In this document: piece by piece, positions 23,340 through 35,103 of the stretch
How positions within the stretch are numbered: position 1 is the first letter of the stretch
Layout: each line of letters starts with the position of its first letter
Source of the DNA: Cyathus striatus
Lineage: Eukaryota; Basidiomycota; Agaricomycetes; Agaricales; Nidulariaceae
Length of the DNA: 64,000 nt
Direction: 5' to 3'
Assembly (NCBI GenBank): GCA_025738555.1
Contig: JAOVFP010000005.1
Span: forward strand, 1,488,001-1,552,000
Position numbers and translations under genes: made by a program
Notes under the pieces: model-generated
What the model saw: only the letters and a program-made list of their open reading frames with translations
Told to the model about the DNA's origin: nothing
Database searches by the model: none

Positions 23340-24960
23340 TCACAACACAAAGGGTAAGGGGGAGAGGCACTGGGGACATGGTGTTGTCACTATTGTTGTG
23401 ACACAGAGGGAAAGGGGAGCACAGGGTGACATGGTGTTGTTGTCATAGTTGTACAATACAGAGGAGGAGGGGAGGAGGGCTGGGAACATGGCATTGTCGC
23501 TGTTGATGCGACACAGAGGGGGAGGAGGGAGGCACAGGGTGACATGGTGCTGTTGTTGTTGTTGTATGATGCAGAGGGGGAGTATGCTGTTCTGGTGTGG
23601 CAGTGTCATCTGTCGCTTGCTATCCCCTTCCCCTGCTGTCCCTTCCCTCCCTCTGCTCTCCCCTTCTCCCATTGTCCTTTCTCTCCCCTCCCCTCCCCTC
23701 CCCTTGCTATCCCCTTCCCCTGCTGTCCCTTCCCTTCCCTTCCCTCCCCCTTCCTCACTCTCTCCTTCCCTTGCTCTCCCCTCCCCTTGCTCTCCCCTCC
23801 CCTTACTCTCCCCTCCCCTTACTCTCCACTTCCCTTGCTGTCCCTCCCCTTCCATCATTCTCCCCTCCCCTCCCCTTCCTTCACTGTCCCTCCCCTCCCC
23901 CCTCCTCCCCAAGATGAGGAGGCAGAGGGGGGGAAGGATGCTCTTTCTCATCACTTGTGAGATGAGGAGGCAGGGGAAGAGGGGGGAATGGCACCTCATC
24001 ATTTGCAAGACAAGGTGCAGAGGAGGGGAGATGCACACTTATTGTTTGTGACAGTGTGGCATCTTCATCTTTGCTTTCCTGCCCCCCCCCCCCCAAAGCA
24101 TGGTGGTGGGAGGCAAGGCAGTGGAATGGTGAGAGATGAAAGGTGGGGTGGGGTGGTGGTGGCAGACGTGAGCTGGGTAACATGGTGATGGTGGTGGTCA
24201 CTTAGACAAGAGCAAGGAGGGAGGTGTGGTGGTGGTGGGAGACAGGGCAATAGTGCTGGTGGAGGAGGGAAGAGAGGGGGGGTGGTTGACCTGGTGTCAC
24301 TGTCTTCACAAAGCAAGGGAGGGGGGGGGGCAGATGATGTGGCACTGTTGCCAATGTGACACAGGGAGGAGGGAAGAAGGGGAGCAGATGGCATGGCATG
24401 GCATGGCATTGGCGTCTTCATGAAGAGGGAGGAGCTGGGCATGAGTGGTGGTGGTGGTAATAGGAGAGGCAGGATCAGGGGTAGGGGCTGTTTATGTGAC
24501 ATGTCTATGAGACATAGACAGCACTGTGGAAATATGAGGCAGAGGAGATGACAAGGGGAGAGGAGTGAGGGTGCATACCTGATGACAAGTGACATGGTAT
24601 CAACGTCGCTGTAGGCCCTGAGGAAGAGGATGTTGCAGTGGGGGACATGTACATTGAGGTGGGTGACAAAGTGTTGCTGATGGCATGTCAGTATTGTTGA
24701 GGTGATAGGAGAGGGTGGAGAGGTGGGAGTGGGTTGTTGTTGTTGTCACAACAAGGTGGGGGGGGCAGGAGACTAGGGAGGAGGAAGGGGACTGGGTGAT
24801 GTGGTGTCATTGCCAAGAGAGGAGAGAGGACTAGAGGGTCCCAAGAGAGGGATGAGGAGGGGAGGATGGAGAAGAGGGTGTGAAGAGTGGTGGTGGTGGA
24901 GATGAAATGGTGACAAGACAGTGCTGAGCAGTGAGTGCTTGTGATGTGTCACCCAGGTAT
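23340..24960. repeat. Minisatellite of element C
   Basis: Units with GGTGACATGGTGTTGTTG and GTGACACAGAGGGGGAGG are shared with element B. A CT-rich block (23620-23920) contains CCCCTCCCCTTGCTCTCC repeats. At 23948 and 23991, TCATCACTTGTGAGATGAGG and CCTCATCATTTGCAAGACAAGG-like stretches are decayed forms of the element A hairpin unit. All long frames here are repeat translations. Confidence 0.85.
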
Positions 24961-25028
24961 GAATCAGTTACCAACAGCCCAATGAGTGCCACATTAAGGG
25001 TGGGTATGTGTTACTGACAAACACATGC

Positions 25029-25120
25029 TGGTTCAGATGGTTTAGGACTACATATCTTTGATTACAAATCATTAGCTAGGTTGAAAGTTCAAACCATGGA
25101 AGGAACATTTTATTTTCATG
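25029..25120 (+). ncRNA. tRNA-like Pol III-type module of element C
   Basis: An A-box-like TGGTTCAGATGG at 25029 and B-box-like AAGTTCAAACC at 25085 are followed by TTTTATTTT. The position, directly before the right subterminal array, is the same as in elements A and B. It is the weakest of the three modules. Confidence 0.5.
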
Positions 25121-25386
25121 TAAATAATTAATAAGTAATGAAAAGTTCTGCACAGATTCTGATAAAGTCTTCATTATGGAATTCTGTGTATTCTGTGCAG
25201 AATTTTCAAATCTGTGCAGAATCCATAAGGATTTGGTATGGAATATTCCCTTTGTTATAGTGATAGCCTGGCCATTTCAAAAAAGTATGGATTCTGTGTA
25301 ATCTGCATGGATCCACACAGATTCTGTATGGAATCTGTATGGATCCATACAGAATACCTGGCTAAGTGTAAAGAGCTCAACCTCTC

Positions 25387-28300
25387 AAGGATTAAGTACT
25401 GCAAGTGGTAATTAGAGATCCTGAATGTTGTTTTTGGAAGTTGGGATACTGGTGAGTGTACCAGCATGATAAAAACTGGCTACAAGATGATTGGGTAGTT
25501 GGCACATATTTGGTATTCAAGTTCTGTGTGTACAGAAGCAGAGCTAATTCAGCATGTGAATGCTGCATAGGGACAGAATGGGAGGTGAAGGGAAGTTGAC
25601 TGCTTCCCTTGAGATATGAAGATGAGGAAGAGTGAGAATGACTATTATAGTATATGGTCATGCCTGTTGTCCTTCATCAAAGAAAACACCAGCATCTACT
25701 CTACAAAACCCTTCTCAAGGAATGTACTAAGCTGCACATCATGTGAAGGCCATAACCCCCTCCACATCTCCATAATATCCCCCTGTATTACCATCAACAC
25801 CCTCAACCAGCATCCTCTACTGTGTCCTTGGTGGGCCCCCTCCTTCCCAATCAATGCTTCCTCTCTCAACTCCCTCACACATTTCCCCACTTCATATTAG
25901 ACATCACTCAAATGAGGATATTATCTCAATCAGTAGCTCTCCCACCCAAGTGCTCTCGTCATCTTCAGTGAGCTGTTCTTGATCAGGCACTACACTGCCA
26001 GCAGCCTTGGAAAGGATGTGTGTGTGGGGGGGGGGGGTCTTTGGTCAATAATTCTATTCACAACCAGCTGACTTTGTTGTTATTGAAGAAGGGTGAGCAT
26101 GGTTCAAATTTCTGATGTGTTTAACTGAAGAGGGAATCTTGTGTTTGAAGGTCTTATGCAAAGAAATGTGAGTCACTGGTGCATCTGTCCAGTGTAAGAG
26201 TTCTAAGGTGATAGAATAAGGTAGTTAGTGATGTATTTGAGAGGAATAACAATGTAAAAATGAAGAGAACTTTGAGTTGAACTTCTGAAATGAGATTGAT
26301 TGAATGAAGTTTGTTTTGACAAGTTGAAATGAGTAGGTGTCAGTGCAATGTTTGAGAAAGAGTTGATGAAGGGGAATAGGACTGAGCAGGTGGAAGAGCA
26401 AGTAGGAAGTGAGGGAAGAAAAGTGGATCAAAGTCAGGAATCAGGACATAGTGGATAAGGCAAATTGGGTGTCCCATCCCAGTAATTTCATTCACCTGCT
26501 GCTGCTCTCACATCTGCCATTGTTCCATCTATCTCTGTCATTTCCCATTGGTGTACAATGGTCCATCACAGCACTACTTCAAGACAAGTACTGGGCCCCA
26601 GTACCCTGTTCCTCACTGCTCTCCCTCATCCACCACCATTGAATCTCTTCCAGGCTCTATCCCATCATCTTCCTCCTCATTTCCTGTTGGCAGTTTGGTT
26701 GTCATTATGATGCCACTTAGATATGTCATGCCAAACCTCAAGGTCTATGTGACTGCAGCTTTCTTGGCAGTCATCAACATGGCAATTGAAGATACTATCT
26801 CTCCACAGCCTTGCCTTTGTAATTCCACAACATTTAGTCTTGTTATAAGCCAGTGTCTCATTGGCTGCTACAGCACTATATGAAGACATGATCCACCCAC
26901 ACTGTCCACTATGTGTCATGTGCTTGCAGGAGTTCACATGAGATTAGCAGAGTGCAGGAGATGAGAATGTGGTACCACCCCCACCCTCACTGCCCCCTTC
27001 ACACTAGTGTTTTGGTTGTTGTTATGATTTTAGTTGCTTGTGCCATGCCAAACCTCGAGGTTTCTGCTTGAGAAGGAAGACTTATATGTATCTGCTGATA
27101 GGGCAGTTACTAATAAAAGGACTTTCAGGCATTATGGAGCAGAAGGGGAGAGGAAGGGTAGACAAACCAATAACAAGTTCTCCATCACTTATTTCCACTC
27201 TGTGGAGTGCTTCATAGCATGTTTTGAAGACTTGTATGATACAGATGGTCATATACAGAGTGAGTCAGATTATTGGTTTTGTGGGCGAGTCTGAGCCTGG
27301 ACTGGCCACTGTCAAAGATGAGGACTTTTGCTGGGGATGTTGAGGTAGTGCCAGTTGTGAGCACAAGTCCAAAATGAGGTGGTGGTGATGGTAGTGGTCT
27401 AGAGTCGAGACCACTACCATGCTGGGGTGAGGAGGTGAAGGGGAGGGAAGGGGAGGTAAAGATGTTGGTGGTGCAGTTGTGCTGGGATGTCAGTGGTATG
27501 GCATTGACATATTGATATGACAGGACAGGAAGTTTGAGCCTGGATTGGCCTCCGGCTCAGTGAATATGCTGACAAGTTGTGTGAGAAGTAGAAGAGGTGA
27601 GACTGCTTGTAGTGGGGGATGAGGTAGATGTTGAGCTCCAGGAGGCAGAGGAGGGGCAGGAAGTTGCTGTCTCAAAAGCAGGGGACCATCTGACACAATG
27701 AATATGGATAGGTGTACCTGTTCAAACATGATCATTAGCTCACATCTACATGATAATGAAAGCATGAACCTATACACCTGTTTCTCCTAGTATGCTTCCC
27801 TACCCTCCTGCCCTCATTTCAGAATCCATGTGGAAGTATGAATGGGCAATACACTGCAACTGTTAGGTTTGTTTCAGGGTGTGGAAGGTGGTTGGTACTT
27901 GGTAAGTAAACTGAATAAGAGAAAATCAATACATATTGATAATCACCCTGTGTCACAGAATGTCACAAGTGATCAATTGACCAACCAATCATGGAGTGTA
28001 AACAGGCTTCAACCAATCATATCGCCAGAAAGTGAGATCCTAACCATGATCCACAAATTGACTTTTATGGTAATCCAGAGGTTCCCAATACCCAACTACC
28101 TTAAAAGGTAGTGGGAATGTTATGGTTTAGTCTAAGAAATGTGAATAAGCACTATTAAGTATATATGAAGTTAACATCTGTAGCACTAATACTTATACTA
28201 AACAAAGGTACCTAACCATATAGACATATATATAATCACCACAAACAAGCAACTTTCAGCAACCACAAAAGGATAGCTCTTCTTTACAGTAATGTTACCC

Positions 28301-28502
28301 CATTTCACCAATCTTGCATATTGGTAATTTGCTGATGTAATGGGTGGCTTTCCATAATGTAAAAATGGAAATTTTGGTCAGAATATTGTTAGGTCATGTC
28401 TAGCTCTGAGACATGACATTTTGGTATTGATTGCACATGAATGATCTGCAAATGCACCATAAATGTCTGCAGCATGCTGATTACATATCATGGTTAAATT
28501 TT
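25387..28502. other. Unassigned AT-rich sequence
   Basis: No frame here shows a recognisable domain. The stretches at 26690-26740 and 27012-27065 share the words TTTGGTTGT and ATGCCAAACCTC, so at least some of the region is diverged repeat. Confidence 0.4.
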
Positions 28503-28507
28503 CATCA

Positions 28508-29170
28508 TGTCACGACCGTGCCCCTAGCCTGACTTGGCGGCGGAGTACGAGAGAGTGACTGCGGAGAACGAGGGGTGAGTACGAGATGAAAGCGGAGAAT
28601 GAGAACTCAGGGGGTAGGACTTTGGCTTCAGCTTATGTGCTGTGCCCCTGGGATTCCTGGTCCTGTATTTCGGAGTAAGGGCAAGCCCTTCAGAGAAGAT
28701 GAGAGATGAGAAGACGAGAGGTGTAACTCAAGTCAGACTGAAGGGTGAGGACATAGTTCAATACGAAACTGAAGTCTAAGTACAAATCGAGTACTACTTA
28801 AATACTAGAGACTCGGAGTAAGTAAAGGCTGCTGGCCAAGGCCAGCAGAGAAGTACGGTCAGGGTAGGCGTACGTAGAATGAAGACTATAACTAATTAAA
28901 CATAATAAAACATGTTGGAGAAGTGAGCGCATATGGCAGTGTAAAGTAAAACTGATAGTGGCGCACTTAAGAATGATAAGTGACTCACTATGAGATGTAT
29001 ACTACAATACTGAGGGGATAGCTCAGTAGAACAGAAGAAAGGAAACAAGAGTAATCTATGTACAGTAATCAATAAGTAATATTAAGAACGTAATCAAAGT
29101 TCAGAGTAAACAAGGATGAAGGCAGAGTAAAGGTGTAGGGGTCCGGAGGTAGGCGATATGGGATATGACA
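28508..29170. mobile_element. Solo LTR, CpG-rich copy
   Basis: The 663-bp block starts TGTCACGACCGTG and ends GGATATGACA, with a 5-bp target duplication catca on each side (28503-28507 and 29171-29175). The TGTCA/TGACA ends and 5-bp duplication are those of an LTR retrotransposon. No internal sequence remains. A second, CpG-depleted copy lies at 52806-54042. Confidence 0.93.
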
Positions 29171-29394
29171 CATCACTGTATTATACACATATCATTTAGA
29201 TTGAATCTAATTAGATAGCCTTGTTTTCAATACACATTTTAATATATATTCCAAGTTTCATAAACAGAAAATAAAATTGAATACTGCATTTTTACAGTCA
29301 TGGCTATCAATTTGATTGATCACTCTCACTAAGCTGTTGGAGGGTGAACTGTTTAGTGAGTGAGGGTTTATTGAACCCAAATAAAATCATACTT
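29171..29394. other. Spacer with a short hairpin
   Basis: CTCACTAA at 29326 pairs with TTTAGTGAG about 25 bp later. No gene is seen. Confidence 0.4.
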
Positions 29395-30160
29395 GAAATC
29401 AATTGACCAAATCAATCCCAGCTCAATCAGAAATCATTAGAAATCATTAAAATGAAATCAATAACAATTAAAATAGAAATCAATGAGAAATAAATGTGCA
29501 ATCAATGAGAAATCAATCAAAAATCAGTCAAAAATCAATGAATAACTCGAAATTGTTAGGTACCCAATTACAGGATATACTAAATACTAGAGTGGTTAAT
29601 TACATACATACACTTACTTTATCTACTAGACCATGAGTCCTTTTCCAATAAGGAAACTTTTCTCTATATTACACATACCTGGAGAGTGAAATCAATGTTG
29701 AAATCAATCATTTGTACTTAGTTCAAATTGCATTTCAAAATGAAATCATTGCTGAAATCAATCCTTTTGGACTTTGTAGTATTATTGGTACAAGTTTGAA
29801 ATCATTAGGGAGATCAATGTAGATTCCTAGGGAAATCATTGCTGAAATCAAAGGGAGATCAATATGAAATCAATGAGAAATTAATGCTACAATCAATGTA
29901 AATTCCTAGGGATATCAATGCTGAAATCAATGGGACATTAATGCTACAATCAATATTATATCATAGGGAAATCATTGCTAAAACCAATGATAGTTCAATG
30001 GAAAATCAATGTGGAAATCAATGTTATATTATAGGGAAATCATTGTTGAAATGAATCAGAAATAAATAGGTGATAAATGCGAAATAAATACTAAAATCAA
30101 TATATTATTAAATCAATGTTATTTCATAGAGACATAATTGTTGAAATCAATGAGTAATAA
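29395..30160. repeat. Dispersed GAAATCAATG array
   Basis: More than 30 copies of GAAATCAATG and close variants occur in two clusters, separated around 29560-29690 by non-repeat sequence. The layout resembles the subterminal arrays of elements A-D, but I found no matching terminus or target duplication. Confidence 0.7.
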
Positions 30161-30638
30161 ATGCAAAAAGATCTAGTTAGTTGATTACCAAACCATTTTA
30201 TTGTTTTATGATGTGTTGCATTGGTATATTCATTACTTTTAGTATGAGCTACATATAATTTCTGGCATGAATCAATGTATTGGTAGAGGAATGTAATTCT
30301 TTCATCATCTAGCTTGTTACACCTCTTGCAGAGTTAAATAAATAATCATGGTGGTTAGGTGGATCAACATTTTGCTGTTTCTCTGAATAGTGCTCACTAG
30401 CTTGTGCTAATACATTATATCTTACCTATTGTATTAGTTCATTAATTGATCTGATATGTTGTATTTTGTGAACATGTTTTCAGCTACCACCATTATGAGT
30501 GTAGTTGTTTAACACATGGCTATCTGTTCTTTTCACTTACTTATGATGCCACCACACCTCAAATTGCTATGTAACACAATGAAATATATAACAAATGATT
30601 TACAGGGAAGTTCAAAATTGTGACACAACCTTAAGTAT
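30161..30638. other. Spacer downstream of NLR gene 1
   Basis: AT-rich, with no supported gene. It presumably holds the 3' UTR of the minus-strand NLR gene. Confidence 0.4.
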
Positions 30639-33600
30639 CTAGTTATAATGGTGTACTACAATGTAGATAAAAAATGAAACAACCAGCCCCATAATAATGT
30701 GATGAATGAAAATAATATCAAAATATCTCTCCTTTTCATCCTCTGTCAATAAATAGCAAACACTTGAAGTTTCTTTCTTCTTGATAGATGACAAATGATG
30801 GTCACTGGTTTCTGAATGCTCATGCTCTTTGTCTTCTTTAACAGGATCAGAAAGTGCCAATTCATTTTCTTCTTTTACAATATCAGAACTTTCTGATAAA
30901 TGATCAATAGGAAGATCAAGGTGTCTGGGAAGTGTTGGAGAGCCAGTTTTACATTGAGCCCAATCAGGTCCATAAACAAAATTTGTGAAATCAACTTGAC
31001 ACAAGTTGTAATTTGGCAATATTTGAACAGTATCAGGACTACACAACTGTTTCCTGTTATTAAAAGGAACCCAAAATAGTGTATTTTTACTGCTATTTTT
31101 CACCCACCCATCTGAATTACAAGATGAAAAAATTTGTGTGTCTCCAAGTGAATAAAGTTTGTTGTAGTGATTTGAAGTGGGGGCTATATTCCACACATTT
31201 AATATATTACCATTTGAGCCAGACACCACTTGTGTTCCATCAGGAGAAAATGCCACTGATGTCACATAATGACTGTGGCCTTCAAATGGTCCAGCAATTG
31301 TTTTTCCACTCTCCACATACCACACTCTGACAGTGTTATCATCTGAGCTAGACACCACTTGTGTTCCATCAGGAGAAAATGCCACTGATCTCACATAATG
31401 ACTGTGGACTTCAAATGGTCCAGCAATTGTTTTTCCACTCTCCACATTCCACACTCTGACAGTGTTATCATCTGAGCCAGACACCACTTGTGTTCCATCA
31501 GGAGAAAATGCCACTGATGTCACACAATCACTGTGGCCTTCAAATGGTCCAGCAATTGTTTTTCCACTCTCCACATTCCACACTCTGACAGTGTTATCAT
31601 CTGAGCCAGACACCATTTGTGTTCCATCAGGAGAAAATGCCACTGATGTCATATCATCACTGTGGCCTTCAAATGGTCCAGCAATTGTTTTTCCACTCTC
31701 CACATTCCACACTCTGACAGTGTTATCATCTGAGCCAGACACCACTTGTGTTCCATCAGGAGAAAATGCCACTGATGTCACACAATCACTGTGGCCTTCA
31801 AATGGTCCAGCAATTGTTTTTCCACTCTCCACATTCCACACTCTGACAGTGTTATCATCTGAGCCAGACACCACTTGTGTTCCATCAGGAGAAAATGCCA
31901 CTGATGTCACACAATCACTGTGGCCTTCAAATGGTCCAGCAATTGTTTTTCCACTCTCCACATTCCACACTCTGACAGTGTTATCATCTGAGCCAGACAC
32001 CATTTGTGTTCCATCAGGAGAAAATGCCACTGATGTCATATCATCACTGTGGCCTTCAAATGGTCCAGCAATTGTTTTTCCACTCTCCACATTCCACACT
32101 CTGACAGTGTTATCATCTGAGCCAGACACCACTTGTGTTCCATCAGGAGAAAATGCCACTGATGTCACACAATCACTGTGGCCTTCAAATGGTCCAGCAA
32201 TTGTTTTTCCACTCTCCACATTCCACACTCTGACAGTGTTATCATCTGAGCCAGACACCACTTGTGTTCCATCAGGAGAAAATGCCACTGATCTCACATA
32301 ATGACCATGGCCTTCAAATGGTCCAGCAATTGTTTTTCCACTCTCCACATTCCACACTCTGACAGTTTTATCCCATGAGCCAGACACCACTTGTGTTCCA
32401 TCAGGAGAAAATGCCACTGATGTCACACAATCACTGTGGCCTTCAAATGGTCCAGCAATTGTTTTTCCACTCTCCACATTCCACACTCTGACAGTGTTAT
32501 CATCTGAGCCAGACACCACTTGTGTTCCATCAGGAGAAAATGCCACTGATGTCACACAATCACTGTGGCCTTCAAATGGTCCAGCAATTGTTTTTCCACT
32601 CTCCACATTCCACACTCTGACAGTGTTATCATCTGAGCCAGACACCACTTGTGTTCCATCAGGAGAAAATGCCACTGATGTCACACAATCACTGTGGCCT
32701 TCAAATGGTCCAGCAATTGTTTTTCCACTCTCCACATTCCACACTCTGACAGTGTTATCATCTGAGCCAGACACCACTTGTGTTCCATCAGGAGAAAATG
32801 CCACTGATTCCACTGAACTACCATGGCCTTCAAATGGTCCAGCAATGGTTTTTCCACTCTCCACATTCCATACACTGACAGTTTTATCATCTGAGCCAAA
32901 CACCACATGTTGTCCATCAGGAGAATAAGCTACACTATTCACAGTTGAATTAGTATGTAATACTGTATGCTGTATTGCATTCCAAACTCTGTCTCTTCCT
33001 TTTCCAATTGAAAGTATGTTTTTGAAGAAAGGTGAGAAATGGTTTATAATCAATGAGTTCTCAGGTGCAAATGATAATACTGACATATATATATCTGTTG
33101 TACTCCTTGTGAAGGGAATGTAAAAATTTGTAAGAAGATTTATACCATCTTCAATGAAATTCAATTGATTTGAGTTTATCTAATTAACATTAAGTATTTC
33201 ATTTGCTTTAAATAGCTGATATCATACCTTTGTACATAATGCTAATTTTTTCATAATTTGTTGTGATGTCTGTATCTCATTCAAGATACTCATGACTTCC
33301 AACCAATATAAGAACTTGCAATATAAGAACTTATTTAATTCCATCCTCAAAGAAGTATAATCACATTTTTCATTTTCTACCATTTCAATATAATGTATAT
33401 TCCAATATTTGCAACAATATTGAAGATATGTAGGTATATGCTCCTAATAATTATTGTTAAGTTTTCAATGTCTTTATTTGCAACATATGATGATTTAATA
33501 TTGCAAATATTAAATTTTAGTTTACTGTTGAGAATTTTAAAAACCATTTTGGTCACTATTGGGACATGTTTGTTTTTATTAATTTTAAATGTTTCATTAT

Positions 33601-34953
33601 TTGATCCCTCTATTAAATATTCAACAAATGATAGATGATGGAATGTTATATTGTTATCATTTATTGAAATAACTGGTAGGAGATGATGTATTATTCTTGA
33701 AACTTCTTTTGCAATGTCACTCTCATTACCATCAATGTCAAGAAAGTATGCAATATCCTCTTTTCTCAATGGGGATTTTGCCAAGAGTACTGTTGCTAAT
33801 ACTTGTCTCACAATTTCTTTTCTATATTCTGTCCATTTTCCAAAAGATATTTGAAGCATTTGATGATAGAGAATTTCAACTCCATGATCTATCTGCCCAG
33901 ATAGTACTTGTTGGAGCTTTTCAGTTGGTGAAGACTGGTCATCTTGCTTTGCAGTCATGGTAATGTACTTAACTGCAGTAGATGCCCAGATAAATAATCC
34001 ACCAGCTCTTGTGCACATCATCTGTGACATGTCTTCTATTGATTCAAGTTGCAATTCATTTTGATTATTTTCAAAACTTTTTTTGAAAAAGAAATATATG
34101 TCTTGATTTATCTCTGAGTCAGATTGGGAATCAGTTTCCAACCTGATAATCTTGCAAAAACTTTCATTCTCAATAACACCTGGCACAGAACCAGGCCTTC
34201 CAGTTAAGATAAGCTTATACTGCTTAGGAAGCCCAATCCAATCTTGTAAAGTCTTTTTCAGAGATGTTAGCAGTTCAGATGATTTGCATTCATCTAGTGC
34301 ATCAATAACAAATGCAGGTGGATCTTTTTTCAATTGTTCATAGTAGGTATTCAGTGGGTCAGCAATTAAATGTTTGAACTGCCACTCAATTCTTACAAGT
34401 TGGAAGTTGTTATCAAGATATTCTCCCATCTTTTCTTTCAGAAAAGAATACTTTGATTTGGATGCTAAATCTGCAGCTATTGTTCTCCAAACTACAGCAG
34501 CATCACCTAAGGTGTTATCATCCCTCTTAAAAAAATAACAGCCACCCAATCTCTTCCAGTTCTTTGAGTTTAGAGTTTCAACCAAAGTAGAGGCTATTGC
34601 AGATTTTCCTGAGCCAGGACCACCAGTAATCCACATAATATTTGTAGCAGACTCATCTATGAATGATAATGATGATTTATTTTATAAATATACAAATATA
34701 TGAACATACCAAAATCATTCAACCACTTATAAATATCATTGAGAATAGTAACTCTAGTTCCTTCCATACAGGGAGGTGGACAATGCAAGTTATGATCAAC
34801 AGGCTTCAATAACTTCAGTTTTTCAGAGATTTCATCATTTTTCATATTGTAATAATTGTTTTGATCACGACCAATAGCATTCTGCTGACCACCAAGCACG
34901 TTGACATGGCTTGCATTGGTGAACATTTGACCATTGGATTCGGTTTGAGCCAT
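30639..34953 (-). CDS. NLR gene 1: NACHT NTPase with 14 WD40 repeats, one-base frameshift
   Basis: Three exons: 34953-34710, 34656-33228 and 33179-30639, with GT-AG introns of 53 and 48 nt. Summed length is one base short of 1405 codons. The lost base lies at 33440-33446, where the sister gene reads SHIPNYLQYCC and here the frame changes just before HIPTYLQYCC. Domains: a short N-terminal motif (MFTNASHVNVLGGQQNAIG), a CMEGTR...W linker, NACHT with Walker A GGPGSGKS, Walker B FVIDALDECK and the LILTGRPGS and GLFIWAS motifs, then 14 WD40 units of 43 residues, a DGWVKNS...LFWVP extension, an acidic tail and a C-terminal hydrophobic segment (IIMGLVVSFFIYIVV). Fungal genes of this class act in non-self recognition (HET-E/NWD type). 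If the shift is real, only a NACHT protein is made. Confidence 0.85.
31200..32935 (-). repeat. 129-bp WD40-coding tandem array
   Basis: Thirteen of the 14 WD units are nearly identical at DNA level (unit 129 bp). Differences concentrate in residues 2-5 after the His (SDCVT, SDDMT, GHYVR, SHYVR, GSSVE) and at the DDN/WDK position. The order DCV-DDM-DCV occurs twice in succession (units 7-9 and 10-12), a 387-bp duplication. Opposite-strand frames of up to 279 codons are shadows of this array. Confidence 0.95.
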
Positions 34954-35053
34954 TGTAAATGCAGAGATTTCGATGTTGAACTTGTGTGCTGTTGAGAGCT
35001 TTAGCAATGAGGTGTTTGAGAAGGAATGAAGGAATGAAAGTTGACGCGGACAG

Positions 35054-35061
35054 GCTATATA
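35054..35061 (-). promoter_or_regulatory. TATA box of NLR gene 1
   Basis: CTATATAG lies about 100 bp upstream of the chosen ATG at 34953. It is the only TATA-like word in the short upstream region. Confidence 0.5.
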
Positions 35062-35103
35062 GTGTATCGCAATTCAGTTGACACATGTTACTGAACGTGT
35101 ACC

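Larger units (their letters stand above)
22943..25378. mobile_element. Element C: 2.4-kb non-autonomous member of the A-D family
   Basis: An 8-bp target duplication aacctctc lies at 22935-22942 and 25379-25386. The left end is CAGTAATTTATGCTCCCCC and the right end GGCTAAGTGTAAAGAGCTC. Subterminal arrays (22970-23080 and 25145-25350) are built on words such as ATACAGATTCTG and GATTCTGTGTGGAAT. Inside lie a minisatellite and a tRNA-like module. No transposase is encoded, so it would move only in trans. Confidence 0.93.

Noticed and set aside
31462..32928. Plus-strand ORFs of 279 and 144 codons
   Set aside because: Antisense shadows of the WD40-coding repeat.
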